Origin: Neurospora tetraspora
Lineage: Eukaryota > Ascomycota > Sordariomycetes > Sordariales > Sordariaceae
Direction of reading: 5' to 3'
Length of the DNA stretch: 64,000 nt
Assembly: GCF_033439725.1 (NCBI RefSeq)
Contig: NW_026944386.1
Span: 3,224,001-3,288,000, forward strand
Positions 32,733 through 44,982 of this stretch are shown here, one piece after another (positions within the stretch are counted from its first letter, which is position 1; every line of letters starts with the position of its first letter). The translations under genes and the position numbers were made by a program. The notes below the pieces were generated by a model. That model searched no databases. It worked only from the letters and a program-made list of their open reading frames with translations, and had not been told where the DNA came from.

Positions 32733-34708
32733 TCACTTAGTAAAATCCCTCGGCTTCGCCGGCGCAGCCCCAAAGTAACTCGCCCGATCATCCTCCTCCA
32801 CCGGCCGCTTCGACGAGCTGCCGCTGGGCTTAGGCGAATAAAACCCCGCATCATTGGTATAAACGCGATCGAGCCCGCTCCCTCCTCTCGTGGGAGTGCT
32901 GCCCGTGCCGTTGTACGGGTTCGTACCAAATCCATTATGCATCTCCCAGCTTCCCACGCGCTCGTGTCGGATTCCGTTCCTGGCGTACGTGACGTCGGCA
33001 TCAGGTACCGCCCGATTGTTCTCAGGACCTTTGTTGTTGTAAGCGCTGCCGAGATTCAGCATGCGAAACATGCGTTCCTGCTCCCGTTTCTTCTCCGAGC
33101 CGGCTCGGTGGAAGCGGAGACCGGCGCAGAGGGTGGCTGCGAGCAAGCCGAGCCCGATGGCGGCGATAGCTGAGGCGGCTCCGATGGCACCGGCGATGGT
33201 GGGGTCCATTTTGAGACGGTTACCACCGTCGGAGACGACGGGTGAGCCAGGGTCGTGGCTGCCGCTTGTGTCGTCGTCGCCTCCGGTGGTGCCTTTGGTT
33301 ACGAGACAGAAAGAGGCAGGACTGTCGCATACGTCGCACCAGTTGGAGGATGAATTGAGGGCGATCTCTCCCATGGAGTGCTTGAACTCGGCGAGAGGCA
33401 TGACCGATTGCGAGTTCCCGTTGCCAAAGAGGGCGTATTCCTGTGGAAGGGAGCCGGATTTGCCGTCGTCGTAGAGAAACCGTACCCAGAGATCCTCATC
33501 GGGGGGGTATACCGAGTCGCTGCCGCCTTTGGAGAAGAGCTCGAAAATCATCGCCGCGCTCGGGTTGGGAACGTGGTTCTTGAAATCGCCATCGGATGGT
33601 CCATCTACCAATACTGACAGTGAGAAAAATGCAAAGAAGGGCTCTATGGAGGTGAAGGCCATGTTGAGCTTGTTGGTGCGTCCTTGTGTCTGGATATTGC
33701 TGTCGAACCACTTCATGACTTTGCCGGCCATGGTGCGGCCTGCAACGGCACGGATTTTGTCGCCTTCGTCTTTTCCAGACACAGTCAAGTTCCCATGCTT
33801 TTCACGCTGCTCTGAAGCTGCGAGACTGCCCATGTAATCAACAAAGGTGGAGTTGAGTTGACTTTTCGTGGCGTTGTCGTGCACGTAGAGGTACTGGACG
33901 TGGTCGTAGAATGCGTAAGCATGATGGTAGTCTGCCAGATTCAAAGGGTACGCGATATTGTCGCCGTGGAAGATCCTTTCCCATTCCGCTTTGTAGAAGA
34001 CTAGTGTTTCGTTGTAGGTCTTCTCCACCTGAGTATCATTCTCAAAGCTGTCCAGAGAGTGCAGATACTGGGGGCAGAGGTTATTGGCGTCAACCCTAGA
34101 AGTGTTAACTGTTAGCTATCTTAAAAATGTTTCATGTGCAAAATGATACTTGGGGGGAATTTTCCATACGAGACAGATTCAGGGTCGTCGACTGATGGAG
34201 ACCTGATAACCGGATACTGATATCCTTCCAGAGGATAATCCAAGATTTTGGTATTGGCAAGAAGGGCAGCTGCTATACCATCTGTCCCATTAAACACCCG
34301 TGTTGACGGGGGATAGAGGCCCTGCATGAGGGCCAAAGCACTGTGAAAGTTGTAACTGTCTGCGCCCGTAAGAACATCCAGCTGCGTATTGTCGATGGCG
34401 TTCGTGCTTAGGCCCACGAGCTTGGCTCCGATGAGCTTGGAAACGTCAAAACTATCCGGTTCATGAGCAGCCACTATGTAACGATTGCGAAGAACTGTGC
34501 CTCGGCGAAGGAGTTGTTGAGCACCTAAGGGAGTCAGGTTAGGGGGAGAGCCCGGTACACCGAGAGGACTCCGGTCGCCATGCATAACCCATGCGATAGA
34601 GGACCATACACGCTCTGTAGCAGACTCGTCCCTGATAGCTGGAGATGCCTGCGACAGAGCGGTTCCGGCCAGAACGGAGGCCAGAGTCGTGGAGATGATG
34701 CCCATCAT
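32733..34708 (-). CDS. Histidine-phosphatase-like (acid phosphatase/phytase superfamily) membrane protein
   Basis: Exons read 34708-34170 and 34095-32733, giving 633 residues. The 74-bp intron has donor GTATGG, a GCTAACAG branch site and acceptor TTCTAG, and its phase fits. A signal peptide (MMGIISTTLASVLAGTALSQA) is followed by VMHGDRSP, matching the catalytic RHGxRxP motif of branch-2 histidine phosphatases except at the first Arg. Many N-glycosylation sites follow, then a paired Cys block WCDVCDSPASFC, one transmembrane helix (about residues 478-505) and a cytoplasmic tail of about 125 residues. The usual C-terminal HD/HE catalytic pair is not obvious, so activity is doubtful. A plasma-membrane or wall-facing protein is likely. 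The family call is fairly safe; the substrate is unknown. Confidence 0.82.
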
Positions 34709-36931
34709 AGCTGCGGTTGAGGTTCCTGCCTCGAGCTCGCGGCTTCTCCAGGATCGGGTAAATGAAATGTTGGGAGATAGGGACTAGTGAAGGATGCGAA
34801 AGAATAGGTTCGTGAACATAGGAAAGTGAGCACACTTAAGCTTCGAGTCGTGGAGGCGTAGGACTAGGAGGCGAAGCTCAAGGAGCGCACTACTAGTTGA
34901 TATATGGAGGAGCCGCAGTAAGAAAGGTGAAGCAACTTGTCCATACATCGTCCCTCGGGATCATTGCAGCTTCCATCTTCACCTGGCGTTGCAAATAGTC
35001 GAAGCATAGCAGGTACTACGGAATTGGTCAGCCAAGTGTGGATTAAGCGTCACTGCGTCCGGGAGAGTTTCCCGCTATTGTCAACAACAGCCAGGAAGGA
35101 CCTGTGTGCAAGGCAGACGGGGGGGAAGGACTTGAAAGGGAACAGCAACATGGTGTCATTGTATGTAGAATCTACTCAAATGAGTGACAGCCCGTGACAC
35201 AGCGTAGTAGATGAGTCGAGCATCAAGATGCATTGCTCGCTCCAGAGCTCCCTTCTCCGGATGGAAGCAAAGGCTGCTTGGGTGCCTCCATGAAGCCATG
35301 CAACTGTGGGAGAACAATTCCGGGGAGTTGAGCACAGCATGTGAAAATGACAGAGATCCGACGTCGTCGCTGCGGAAAGAAGCCTGACTCAAGCGATCAT
35401 GCTGGGCGCTGTCTTGGTGAACTTGTGGGTTGTGGTTGAGGGAAAAGGAGGGGTTGTTGGAGTTGAGCTGTTGTTGGAGTCTTGGAGAGGATGTCCAGAT
35501 GACAGCCATTGGCAGCTGCTGACAGGCCGAGGAGCTGCTCGCTTGGAGGGCTTGACAGCTGTCTTGGCATACAATAACTTTGACAGGTGGAGTCATTCCG
35601 CTAAAGCATGCACTGGTGATCCCGTCCCGTCCTGTCAGCGATCATTCAATCGGCCCGTGACTTCAATCCGAATCCTCTCTCCCCGACTGTGACATGAAGC
35701 CATCACCAAGATCATTGCCATGGATCAGAAGCATTAACTCAGGGCACTCAAGGGCACTGATAACACACCGAGTTGCTATTCACTGTGGAAGCAGATCCCG
35801 CAGCACTTTTCACTCGTGTTCCTCACCTAAAACCACGTCCTTCCCGAACACCAGGGCAGCGGTAATCACCAAGTTTGTTTACCTTCTTGCCCATAACATC
35901 AGCCATGTCAGCACATATCTTACACTACAAAAGGCACGGCGCTTGATGTGAACTCTTCTCAATTCCTCGTCCATTGATATCCGCCAGGCGCCACCAAAAC
36001 CCCGATCCCTCCCCGCCCGATCACAGTCAGCTCCGGGAGCGGGATTTGCGGCAATGCAAGGGCACGATGGGTCCTCGTTTCCAATTGGGTTACTAGCCTG
36101 TTCAGCTGGACCTTCCCGAAGAACTCTCATCAAAATTATCTGGCTTTTTGAGATTGTCGAGATGTTCACTGAGAAGACACCAATCTGTGTACCTTGGGTT
36201 TCATCATGAACCCATGTATCACGCTCATTCTCCTCAAACCCTCACCGCGACAAAGCACGGCTAGGTAGTGCCCGAGGATCCGGTTGACATCGTGTATCCC
36301 GCGCGCGCACGAAAAAAGCTGACGGTGACCGACCGCTCTGCGCTCTCAACATTCTCTCCGGGGCTAGCCTTCCAAATTGGCCATCCCATTGGGCTGCTTG
36401 TCGCGTCTAAACCCAAATGAGTGAGGTTCATCTCCTCATTCATCCTCTTGGCTTGGCAACCAGTGATTCGGTGATGGGGGCACCCATGAGCACGATAGGT
36501 TACATTTCCCAGTAGGGCGTCTGGCTGCGTGGGTGAGTGGGTGAGTGGGTGGGCGGGTTGTGCCCCTAACGGTGTGCCAACCCGCCAGCCCGCCCATATG
36601 CACTCCAGGTTGCATCTTTCACCAACAGTCCATCTTGTCCATGGGCTAGTTCAGGTTTTTGTTTTTCCAGGTGTAGTCAAGGGAGCAAGAACTTGGACTA
36701 TGCAACCCCCAATCCATTCCTCTTCTGCTCCCGGCGTTGTTGCTGTTTTCCCTTCAAACCCATCAGTTGCAAGTGCCGTCAACCGAGCAAGTGACGCGAG
36801 AACATTGAACATCTTTCTCTCTAATACGCGCGCCGCCTCAAACCCATACCTATAATGCTTCTTATCTCGGTTGGGTGTTGGATCTGAGATGAATTAAAGC
36901 TGCCCGCTTGAATGCGCAGTGCGGCACCACC
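34709..36931. other. Intergenic region between divergent genes
   Basis: About 2.2 kb shared by the promoters of the minus-strand phosphatase-like gene and the plus-strand membrane-protein gene. Short frames on both strands look like chance. A run of GTGGGTGA-like units lies at 36528-36556. I see no other feature. Confidence 0.5.
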
Positions 36932-38404
36932 ATGACCAATCTTGGCTCTTTAACGACGACGTTCACACCACCAGCCAGTTGCACCACCAACACACCCCAG
37001 ATATATCAGGTCTGGAAGGGGAGCACATCCCAATACATCCACGGTCCTCTCTACACACCTGATTCGAATTGCTTTCCTGATGGTTACAATGTGATCCCGA
37101 CCAACTACTACAACCCCGGATTTTGTCCCAAGGGATACACAGCAGCACCATGTTCGCACTCTGGGCTCCCTGTGACAGAGACAGAGGCAGCGGGTGTGAC
37201 TCAAACGGCAGTTCTGTGCTGTCCGAGCGGGGCGTACGATAAACCTTCTTTCAAAAAAAAAAAAAAAAAAAAGCTGTCAGGATACTAACACCGAAGCAGT
37301 GTCCTCACCTTTACCTGCGCCGACAACACCGCTCAGGCACTAGCATGTACCACAACCTTTCCCAAGGGAGCCGAGGTCGAGATGGGTGTTACTGTCATAT
37401 CCGATGGAACCATCGGAGCTCACACCACCGTATTCGAGCGACGAGGCGGCATCGGCGCCTATGGCATCCAGGTAGTCCTTGGAGCAATGCAAGATGGGCG
37501 CATCCAGACCTCAGAGCAAGATAACTCCGGCACGACGGCAACCGCTACCTCCTTACCGACGACACCTCAACCAACAACCACCGCCGACCCATCAGCAACG
37601 ACGACGAGCAGTAGTAGCGGCGGAGTAAGCACCGGCGCAGCCATCGGCATCGGTGTCGGATCCGCAGCTTTCGCCCTTCTCGCCGCCGGCTCCGTGGGTC
37701 TCTTCTTCTTTACGCGCTGGCGACGGAAAAAGCGATTACGACGTAGAGGAACCACCGGGATCGCCGGAACCCGCAGCAGCAAAGGTGATGGTGGTGGTGG
37801 TGGTCTCAGCAGCAGAAATGGTCCGCCTGTCCCGCCCAAGGACGTGCAGCCGTACTACGAGCTATCGGAAGAGGCCTGTTCGTACGTGGCAGCCTCAACG
37901 GCAGCGTCGGACCGTGGTCATCAGTCGTCGAGGCACATGAGGCACATGAGCATGTTCTCGGATTCCCGATCAACAGGTACTTCTGGCGCTACGCCACCAC
38001 CTGGACAACCTGCGGAACCGGAACGGGCTTATTTGTCGCCGGTTTGGCAGAGCCCGAGCCAGAGCCCGAGTCGCAGTCCGAGTTACGCGTACGGCCGTCC
38101 CGTCGAACACCCCGGGCACCAATTTGCCGAATTAGAAGCGGTGGTGCCAATGGAGGCGGCGAGCTCGGACATGCCCTCATCGGCGGAACCGTCGTTGATG
38201 ATTCCAAGTCGATGGCAGAGCTTGCAGAGTTTGAAGAGCTGTACCGTTAGTCTGACTCCGACGACGAACCTTCAGGACCTTCCAGGAGGAGGTACGATTA
38301 GCAGCACCATGACGGGGACGGGAGGGATGGAGTCCGTGACGAATAGTTGGGCTAGTCGGGGGCGGTATGGGGAGCGGGGGATGTCACCAGCGCCGTGGAT
38401 CTAA
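36932..38404 (+). CDS. Single-pass membrane protein with Ser/Thr-rich ectodomain and cytoplasmic tail
   Basis: Exons 36932-37233 and 37300-38404 encode 468 residues; the 66-bp intron has donor GTACGA, an ATACTAAC branch site and acceptor GCAG. The start chosen is MTNLGSLTTTFTPPASC, because this opening recurs in a fungal membrane-protein family and the frame upstream has no other ATG. A Cys-containing N-terminal domain (FCPKGY, LCCPSG, FTCAD) precedes a Thr/Ser/Pro stalk, a Gly/Ala-rich transmembrane segment (about residues 212-238), a basic stop-transfer run RWRRKKRLRRRG, and a Ser/Pro-rich tail of about 220 residues. The plan resembles wall-stress sensors and related fungal surface proteins, but no enzyme or named domain is recognised. 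The intron holds an A19 tract. Confidence 0.75.
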
Positions 38405-40451
38405 TGCAGTTGAGTTAGTTGTTGGCCGGCTTGCGAGGCCCTGGACACTGGACAGGGGGCGAGGGTGCATACCAGGGAGACAATATGCGGGCAAAAACAT
38501 TGGGATCGGCGAAGACACATATAACACAACCAAAGGCAAGACAGACGAGGCTAGTCCCAACCAACAACATTGTTGAGACACATCGTTGAAAGAGGTCCGA
38601 CACGATATCCCGAATACGCGCGCGGAATATGGTCCATGGACTGGTTGCCCGATCAACATCAAATAACCTACTCGATTGTCAGACACAATCGCCGTGCCCT
38701 AACAACCGAGTGTCCCCAGTTATGAAGCAAAATGGAAACATGGGAAGGGAACATTGGGCATGCCTGGCCGCAGTTAAGCCACAAGTATCGAACGACAACT
38801 TCGCATGGCTCATGCGTGGCAGAGAGAGAGCGGAGGACGGGGTCGGGTAACTTGTCATAATCTTGGGAAGCGGCATAAAGTATGGGTATGGAAGAAGTGA
38901 ACTTGGATATACGACGATGATGCGTGATGAGTGGACTTCAGACGGATGATGTCGAACTTTGTCTCGAATCAGGGCAGAGAGAGGCAATGGCGCGGCAGAA
39001 AGATGAACTGCAGTGGGCTCGATCATTCAAGTGGCTGTTTCTTTCGGTGTTTCAGTGCTGGTTGTGGATTCAAAAGGAGTTTAGGTTACTATACGGGTTT
39101 ATCATTAGCATGTATATACTATAGTGTTTATTAGTGTCAAAAGACACGCCCAAATTAGCATTGGAGACCTCTCTTTCGCTTGATAGACGCATTGAACTAC
39201 ACAGTTATTGTGCAGGCCTTTGACAGCGGAGTCGTATACGTAGTAGGCAAGGGAGGTAGGTTGGTTGCTCTCCGGCAGCAGGAAGTGGTAGTCACTGATC
39301 GGGCCCGATCGTCTCAGCTGAAGGCAGCGTGATGCATGGAAACGCCGTAAATGATGAGTGTGGTTCATTCATGTTCAAGTTGATGATGGTCAAGTTGGAT
39401 GCTCAAGTCAGAGAATGTCTGACTCGGCCGTCCTTATAAGGAGATCTGGTCACTGCGTCTGTCGTACCTGCTCTGCTGCACGATGCAGGAGTTCCTGCAT
39501 CACAATGAAAGATGGCAGGAAAGCTCCTTCCCCATGACAATTCTTTCCCTTCTGGGCATCCCAACTTCCTCCCCCATCCACATGATCCCCACCGCCAGCA
39601 ATCAGCTTGAGGGGAAGGAGCAAACACCCATTTCTTCGAGCCGTATAATCGAATTCTTTGTAGCTCTTCTAAGCAACACAAAAACGTGGGACGATGGACC
39701 ATCGCCCAAGCGAGTAACCAATAAAACCTCCAAGACTTGAATCTGTCTAGTTCAGTTCCTGCTTGTCTAAGTACTCTCTTCTACTTACTAGCTTTCAGCT
39801 CTTCCCGCTTCGTTTGACTTTATGCCCGGGGGGGAGACGAGAGAAAGAGGGGCTTTCTGTGGTTTCTTGGAATCACATTGGATTCTTCCTGGTTTGGAGG
39901 TTTGGATGTCAAGGAATATGCGATATTCCTAGGGAGAGCAAAGCCTCGGTCGTACATGGTTGTTCAGCCAGAAGATAAGCCCAACCACTTCCGTTGTGTG
40001 CCTACATCGATAAATAAGTGGCTGAAATGGTCTTGGAAACGCTTACCTCCCAAACGGCCAAGTGCGGCACGTAAGGAAGCACTGCACTCAGCTGTATTGG
40101 GTCTTTCTGACAGAAGTCCAAAACACGAACAACGAGGGGCACTCGTGAGACGAACTGAACTGACTGGCTGTAAAATATGAAAATTCCAAGCTCATCATAC
40201 ACACAAAAGGGGGTTCATTCCCTTTTCCCTCCTCCTTCCTTCCTCCCGTCATCCTGCTGATGCTGATGCTTCAGAGACCCTGTCCGCAACACGGAAGCTT
40301 CACTCCTTTTTATAGCAAATGACGTAACGTCACTCACGCCCAGTAGAAACGCGCGAACAATCAGGAGAGCCGTAGTAGTCGGTCGGTTTGGAAGTTGTTC
40401 ATGCTATAAGATTTGCTCTGCTCTTCTTAGGAAACTCGGAAAATAGTAGAT
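38405..40451. other. Intergenic region between convergent genes
   Basis: About 2 kb holding the 3' flanks of the membrane-protein gene (plus) and atp-5 (minus). No coding frame is convincing. A near-perfect palindrome at 39482-39501 is listed separately. Confidence 0.5.
39482..39501. repeat. Palindrome, 9-bp arms with 2-bp spacer
   Basis: GATGCAGGA and TCCTGCATC are exact inverted copies around GT. It could be a dimer binding site or chance; nothing around it decides. Confidence 0.5.
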
Positions 40452-41661
40452 TTACAGGGCATCGTTAAGGAGCTTGTTCATCTTGGCAAGCTTGGCGGAG
40501 ACGGAAAGGTCGATGGTGCGGTCGCCGATCTCGACGACGAGGCCGCCGATGATGTCGGGGTTGACCTGTTCAAGTTTGAAGTGAGAAGGTAAGTATTTGT
40601 TTTGCCTAGTACCACAAAGCAGCCGGGTCGGGTATAGCTTCAGTTCTGCCGGGTTGGGATGGTGAGATAAAACGCACCTTGTTGGTGACCTTGAGCTTCT
40701 TGCCAGAGCCGACGTAGGCGGACTTGGCAACAGCGGACTCGAGGCGGTTGAGGGTCTTGTTGTCGAGGGGCTATATGGGGGTGGTTCAGCATTTCGTTAG
40801 CACTTCTGTTTCCCATCACTTTGTGACTCGGTTCACCCAGGATCCCAATTCCAGCCAGAGCTTCCGCCCATGTCCAAGCCCAATTTCATCGTCGTCCTCG
40901 TCGTCGTCGTGATTCCTTCCGTAAGCTCGGCTCCCCTTCCGTCATCATCCTCGTAGTCTCCCTCCTCATTCTTATCCTTCTCCTGCCCACCACCAAACAA
41001 CGTAACGGAACAAAGCGAGCGTACCTGAGCGCTGGTAACGACCATCTCGACCTCACCGCGGGCGGCGCTCATGAGCTCGCTGAACTTGGAGACGACACCG
41101 GGGAGGAGACCGAGGCGGTTGTTCTCGGCGAGGGTGTTAAGGAAGTTCTTGACGGTCTCGGCGCTGACACCGGCGCTCTTCTGGAGCTCGGCAACGATGG
41201 CGCTCTTGTCGGCGGGGGAGAGGGTGGGAGTCTCGAGGATGGTGGCGAGCTTAGCATCCTTAGCGAGGAGGTTGCCGAGGCCGGTGATGGACTTGGCGGT
41301 AGGCTCGAGGGCGTTGGTCTTGACGGCGGCCGTGTACTATATCATGTGTAAATGACGCAGGGAACTGTTAGCTCTCTGCTATATATCCAGTCCATCCATT
41401 GCTTTCGATCGTCGGTTCGGTTTATGTGGGAGAGCTCCAATCGACGGAACCCTACGAACACGGGAGCTCGGGGGCTAGTCAATTGGCCGTGGCGTCGGGG
41501 TCCGGGGCGCGTGGGCGTACCAGAGCAGTGGCATAGGTGCCGTCGAGACCGAAGAGAGCCACGGGAGGCTTGACGTTGCTGGAGGCGGCGGCGGCAGCGT
41601 AGGTGCGGGCCTGGGTGTTGATAACCCGCGCGGGGCGGAGCAGGGCCTGTCGCGACAACAT
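40452..41661 (-). CDS. atp-5: Mitochondrial F1Fo ATP synthase subunit 5 (OSCP)
   Basis: Joins the F1 head to the peripheral stalk of mitochondrial ATP synthase. Exons 41661-41521, 41336-41025, 40770-40678 and 40565-40452 give 219 residues. All three introns (184, 254 and 112 bp; donors GTACGC, GTACGC, GTGCGT) fall between codons. The N-terminus MLSRQALLRPARVINTQART is a typical basic mitochondrial presequence. The family shows in LFGLDGTYATAL, the helical region ending in NNRLGLLPGVVSKFSELM, and the C-terminal block NPDIIGGLVVEIGDRTIDLS. In-frame ATGs further upstream would only lengthen the presequence, so I took the one opening the standard start. It lies 633 bp downstream of mob-1 on the same strand. 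Confidence 0.95.
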
Positions 41662-42294
41662 GATGGGCGTGTGGGATATGATACGGGTGGACGGGGGACC
41701 TCGATGTCGTGAAGTCAAGCTCCGGTTCAGTTTTGTCAAAGTAACGGGTGGGTTTGGAGCCGCTCGGCAAAATCGTGTCTGCCTCAGGCTGCAAATCCTG
41801 GAGCTTACCTCTGCCAAGACCTTTTAGCCCGCCAGCTAGGTGCCCAGTGCTTTCTCTCCGGAACTGCCCGTGCCAAGTGGGGCAAGCAACATCCCGATAA
41901 CGTTATCGGTGCCATCCCGTCTGCGCATCACGCCCAACTAATTCATGCATCCCTAACATTGACATGAAGTTCCATGCGAAGTTGGACGATTTTGATGCTG
42001 CAGCATTATGGTATTAAAAAGCGTCTATTTCCAGGGGAAGCTCCAGGCCTCTCTGTCCCTCTCTACAACGGAAAATCAAAAGAGATCCCGGTGCCCTTTA
42101 CGCGCCACCAAAAGCATGCGCCGCCCTTCCTGAATTCCGTGGTACCTCAATCCCTTATCAGTCCATTGCCAGCCCGCCATACCAACCAAACGAATGCCTG
42201 TAATGGAAACAATCCGCGCCCAACCTAACGCCGACCTGCTTAGCCCTGTCAAATAACCATGCGCCAATGCCAAAGCCATAAAAGATTTTGTCGT
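41662..42294. other. Intergenic region between mob-1 and atp-5
   Basis: 633 bp holding the mob-1 3' flank and the atp-5 promoter. No further gene is seen. Confidence 0.5.
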
Positions 42295-43299
42295 CTAGTC
42301 GCTGCGCAACATGCTGTCGACCAAGTCGCCTAGAGGCCCCCAGAAATCCTTGCCGGTTGCCAGGTTGTGCTCGTCGATGAACAGCACATATTGCTTGAAG
42401 CTGGTGTTGAGATGCGGCTCCAAGCCCAGCTCCCGAATGACAGGGTAGTGGTGGCAGTAGATGTGGGCGTAAACGCGGTACATGCGCTTGAAGATCTGAC
42501 GCACCAGCGCCGGGAAGGACTTGGGAAACGGAACTCCAATCCTGCTCGGTAGGACGGCCTCGTTGTCAATGTTGCCCTGAACCCAGGTCATGAGCTGCTC
42601 GATGTAGGCTGGAGCAGGCATCTTGGTCGGTCGCTTGTAGTTCTCCGTGTCCTGCCACAAGTACTCGAACCTAGACTCTGTCAGCGTGTTGGTCTTCTTG
42701 TATAGGTTCTGATCGAAACGTACTCGTCGGTCGCCTTCATCTCGGGGCAAGTCTGGGGAGAGCAGAATTCGGTAATGGCGCCATAAAGGAGGTTGATTTG
42801 GTTGTAGAAGTCCACCACTAGCATAGCGGGTTAGCGGATGCCCCTGAGCGAAACAAGCTGGGTCGGCGGGGTTGATGCTCACTGTTTACAGCCAACCACT
42901 CATTCTCGTCTTCACCCTCAGGCAGCTTCACCACTTTTCGCAAACTACCTCCGCCAAGTGTTGCTTCGGCATATTGTCGCAGCTGGTAGCTGGTCGCACC
43001 GCCCTTGCCGCTCGCGCGAGGTCGGAACTGGTTGCGCGTCCGCTGATTTCTATGGTGAAACCATGTTAGCAGCTATTTCACCCGGCATGGCATCTCTGTC
43101 TGCTATTGAGGTCGAACGGTGTTCCAGTCATGCGTTGTGTTGGCCTCCTGGAAAGGAGATGGATGCGACGGCGAGCGAGCTCATCCTCGCTTTTCGTTTC
43201 CAAATTACGTCATCGGATCGCCAAGTTTCCGTGGTGGGCTCGTAAAGGGCGGGAAAAGGGGGAGGGCTCAACGTACACGGTCGTAAGAAAGGAGCTCAT
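42295..43299 (-). CDS. mob-1: MOB1 kinase activator
   Basis: Coactivator of NDR/LATS-type kinases (Dbf2/DBF-2) in the septation-initiation and mitotic-exit network. Exons 43299-43277, 43049-42883, 42817-42724 and 42670-42295 encode 219 residues; introns are 227, 65 and 53 bp and the phases agree. The start [18 protein letters not shown] is the classic MOB1 opening; the first coding exon is only 23 nt. Zn ligands are visible in CSPQTCPEM and [10 protein letters not shown]. Conserved blocks include [40 protein letters not shown] and the C-terminal [13 protein letters not shown]. The length matches the family. MOB2 and MOB3 relatives lack this full N-terminus. Confidence 0.95.
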
Positions 43300-44545
43300 G
43301 GCGACGGGCAAAAATGTTCGAGATGTTCGGAAGGATATTGGGTGAACTGCGACAAGTAGTTGTAGGGGTTAGCGGAGGGGCAGCTGATATATCATTTGTT
43401 GGCGGGTAACATTGAGTTGGCAACAGGAATGGTCCTTGTCGCATGACCGTAGAAATGCGAACAACGTACCGATACAAGCAAATGCGCCAGATACCGGATG
43501 CTAGAAGATCAAGACCAAATGGCGCTAATCTGACTTCTCAACCAGCCGTGTGTTGGTATAAGGGTAGAAGCAGAGGTTGGGTGTTTATTAAGGACATTGA
43601 AAGGGAGAGGAAGTGACGGGGCATGTTTTAATTGTTTACCTTGAGGGATGCGCCCGACCTGACAACGACAGTCAAGTTCGCGCTGGCAGCAGCGAATCAC
43701 GGGCGGGCTCTTTGATGGCCCAGCAGCTGGGCAGGGGCAGCCGGGAAGCTCTTAGCGCCTGCCATGTCCCCGCATTAGGTTCGTCGGTAGTGGGGTCACT
43801 TCAACTCACGGCTCCACTGGTTTGAAGGGTCTCGGCCGCCCATTCCAACCTCAAGAGCGGCAGGCAACTTCGACATTTCACTTTATCAAATGCTTCTCTT
43901 CAGAGCGATATCCTCACATCAGTGTCCAAGCTATAAACAATGACCAGAATAAATGACTGAATCTGGTTTTTACTACAATTGCCGCGATGCTGACAGCTGC
44001 CCATCACAAGTACCGTCACATGCTTTGAGCTTCTTTGAACACTACCAGAGCTGTCTTGTTTTTATGAGACTGGCTGAAAGGATCCATTCGGATATGGATT
44101 TCTCGATAACAACATCCACACACAGCCTCCATCCGGTGGAGCATGGGAAGTTCCGAGTCTCGGGTCGACGGCGCTCCCGATCTCGCTAGAGCAGCAAAGC
44201 ACATGGCAGATCGATAGTAAACATCCACTGCCACTCATCTCGGAGATTCCGTTGTGCGGGAGTAGCCGTATAAGTGTCCAGTGGTTGTCGGGTGGTTCAC
44301 CATTCAGGGACCGCAACCCCCCTCACTTTCCCCAGACTACCGGGCAGACAGGCTAATAATGGCTTCACCACGTTGACGATTCATGGTTCGCCTTATGGTA
44401 GTGCCCAGAAAGATGAGGAGAAGTACTCGCCAAGATGAAGCTACTTGCCTCAAGCAAGAGGGTAGAAACTACACCGGCAAAGTATATCAAGAAGACTGGT
44501 CTAGGACTATGACCATGAAATAGTTCAAGTGAGCTGCAACCGACA
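43300..44545. other. Intergenic region upstream of mob-1
   Basis: About 1.25 kb with the mob-1 promoter and the 5' flank of the glycosidase pseudogene. Short frames show no family resemblance. Confidence 0.5.
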
Positions 44546-44947
44546 ATGTGGCATCTCACCCTCTTCCTCCTTTCCTGCTTGGTCGAGGGCAAAATATCTG
44601 CCCACGAAAGACAAAAAGTAGTACAGGCTTACAACCCTCGACGGAACGCTAGCTCAGACTCAACACCTTTACAAGTGGGAAACGGGAACTTTGCCTTCGG
44701 CGCCGACATCACCGGCCTGCAGACCTTCAAGCCCTAAGCCACCCTCTCAACATGGGGTTGGCACAACTTCAGCCTACCCACCACGCCCAGCCAGACATCT
44801 ATCGATGACTTCACAGGCCTGCAGTGGTGGCCTCACGACAGACTGGTGACCTACAACCAGCCCAACCCAGCCCAGAACGACATCTCGCAATGGCTTATCC
44901 AGAACCCCCAGCGTATCAACTTGGGAAACATTGGCTTTGCCTTCCCC

Positions 44948-44982
<35 letters not shown>

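Noticed and set aside
34096-34149. Alternative intron in the phosphatase-like gene with donor GTATCA
   Set aside because: With the TTCTAG acceptor it breaks the reading frame; with the earlier CAG acceptor the intron would be only about 41 bp and use its branch site as the acceptor, so donor GTATGG at 34169 is preferred.
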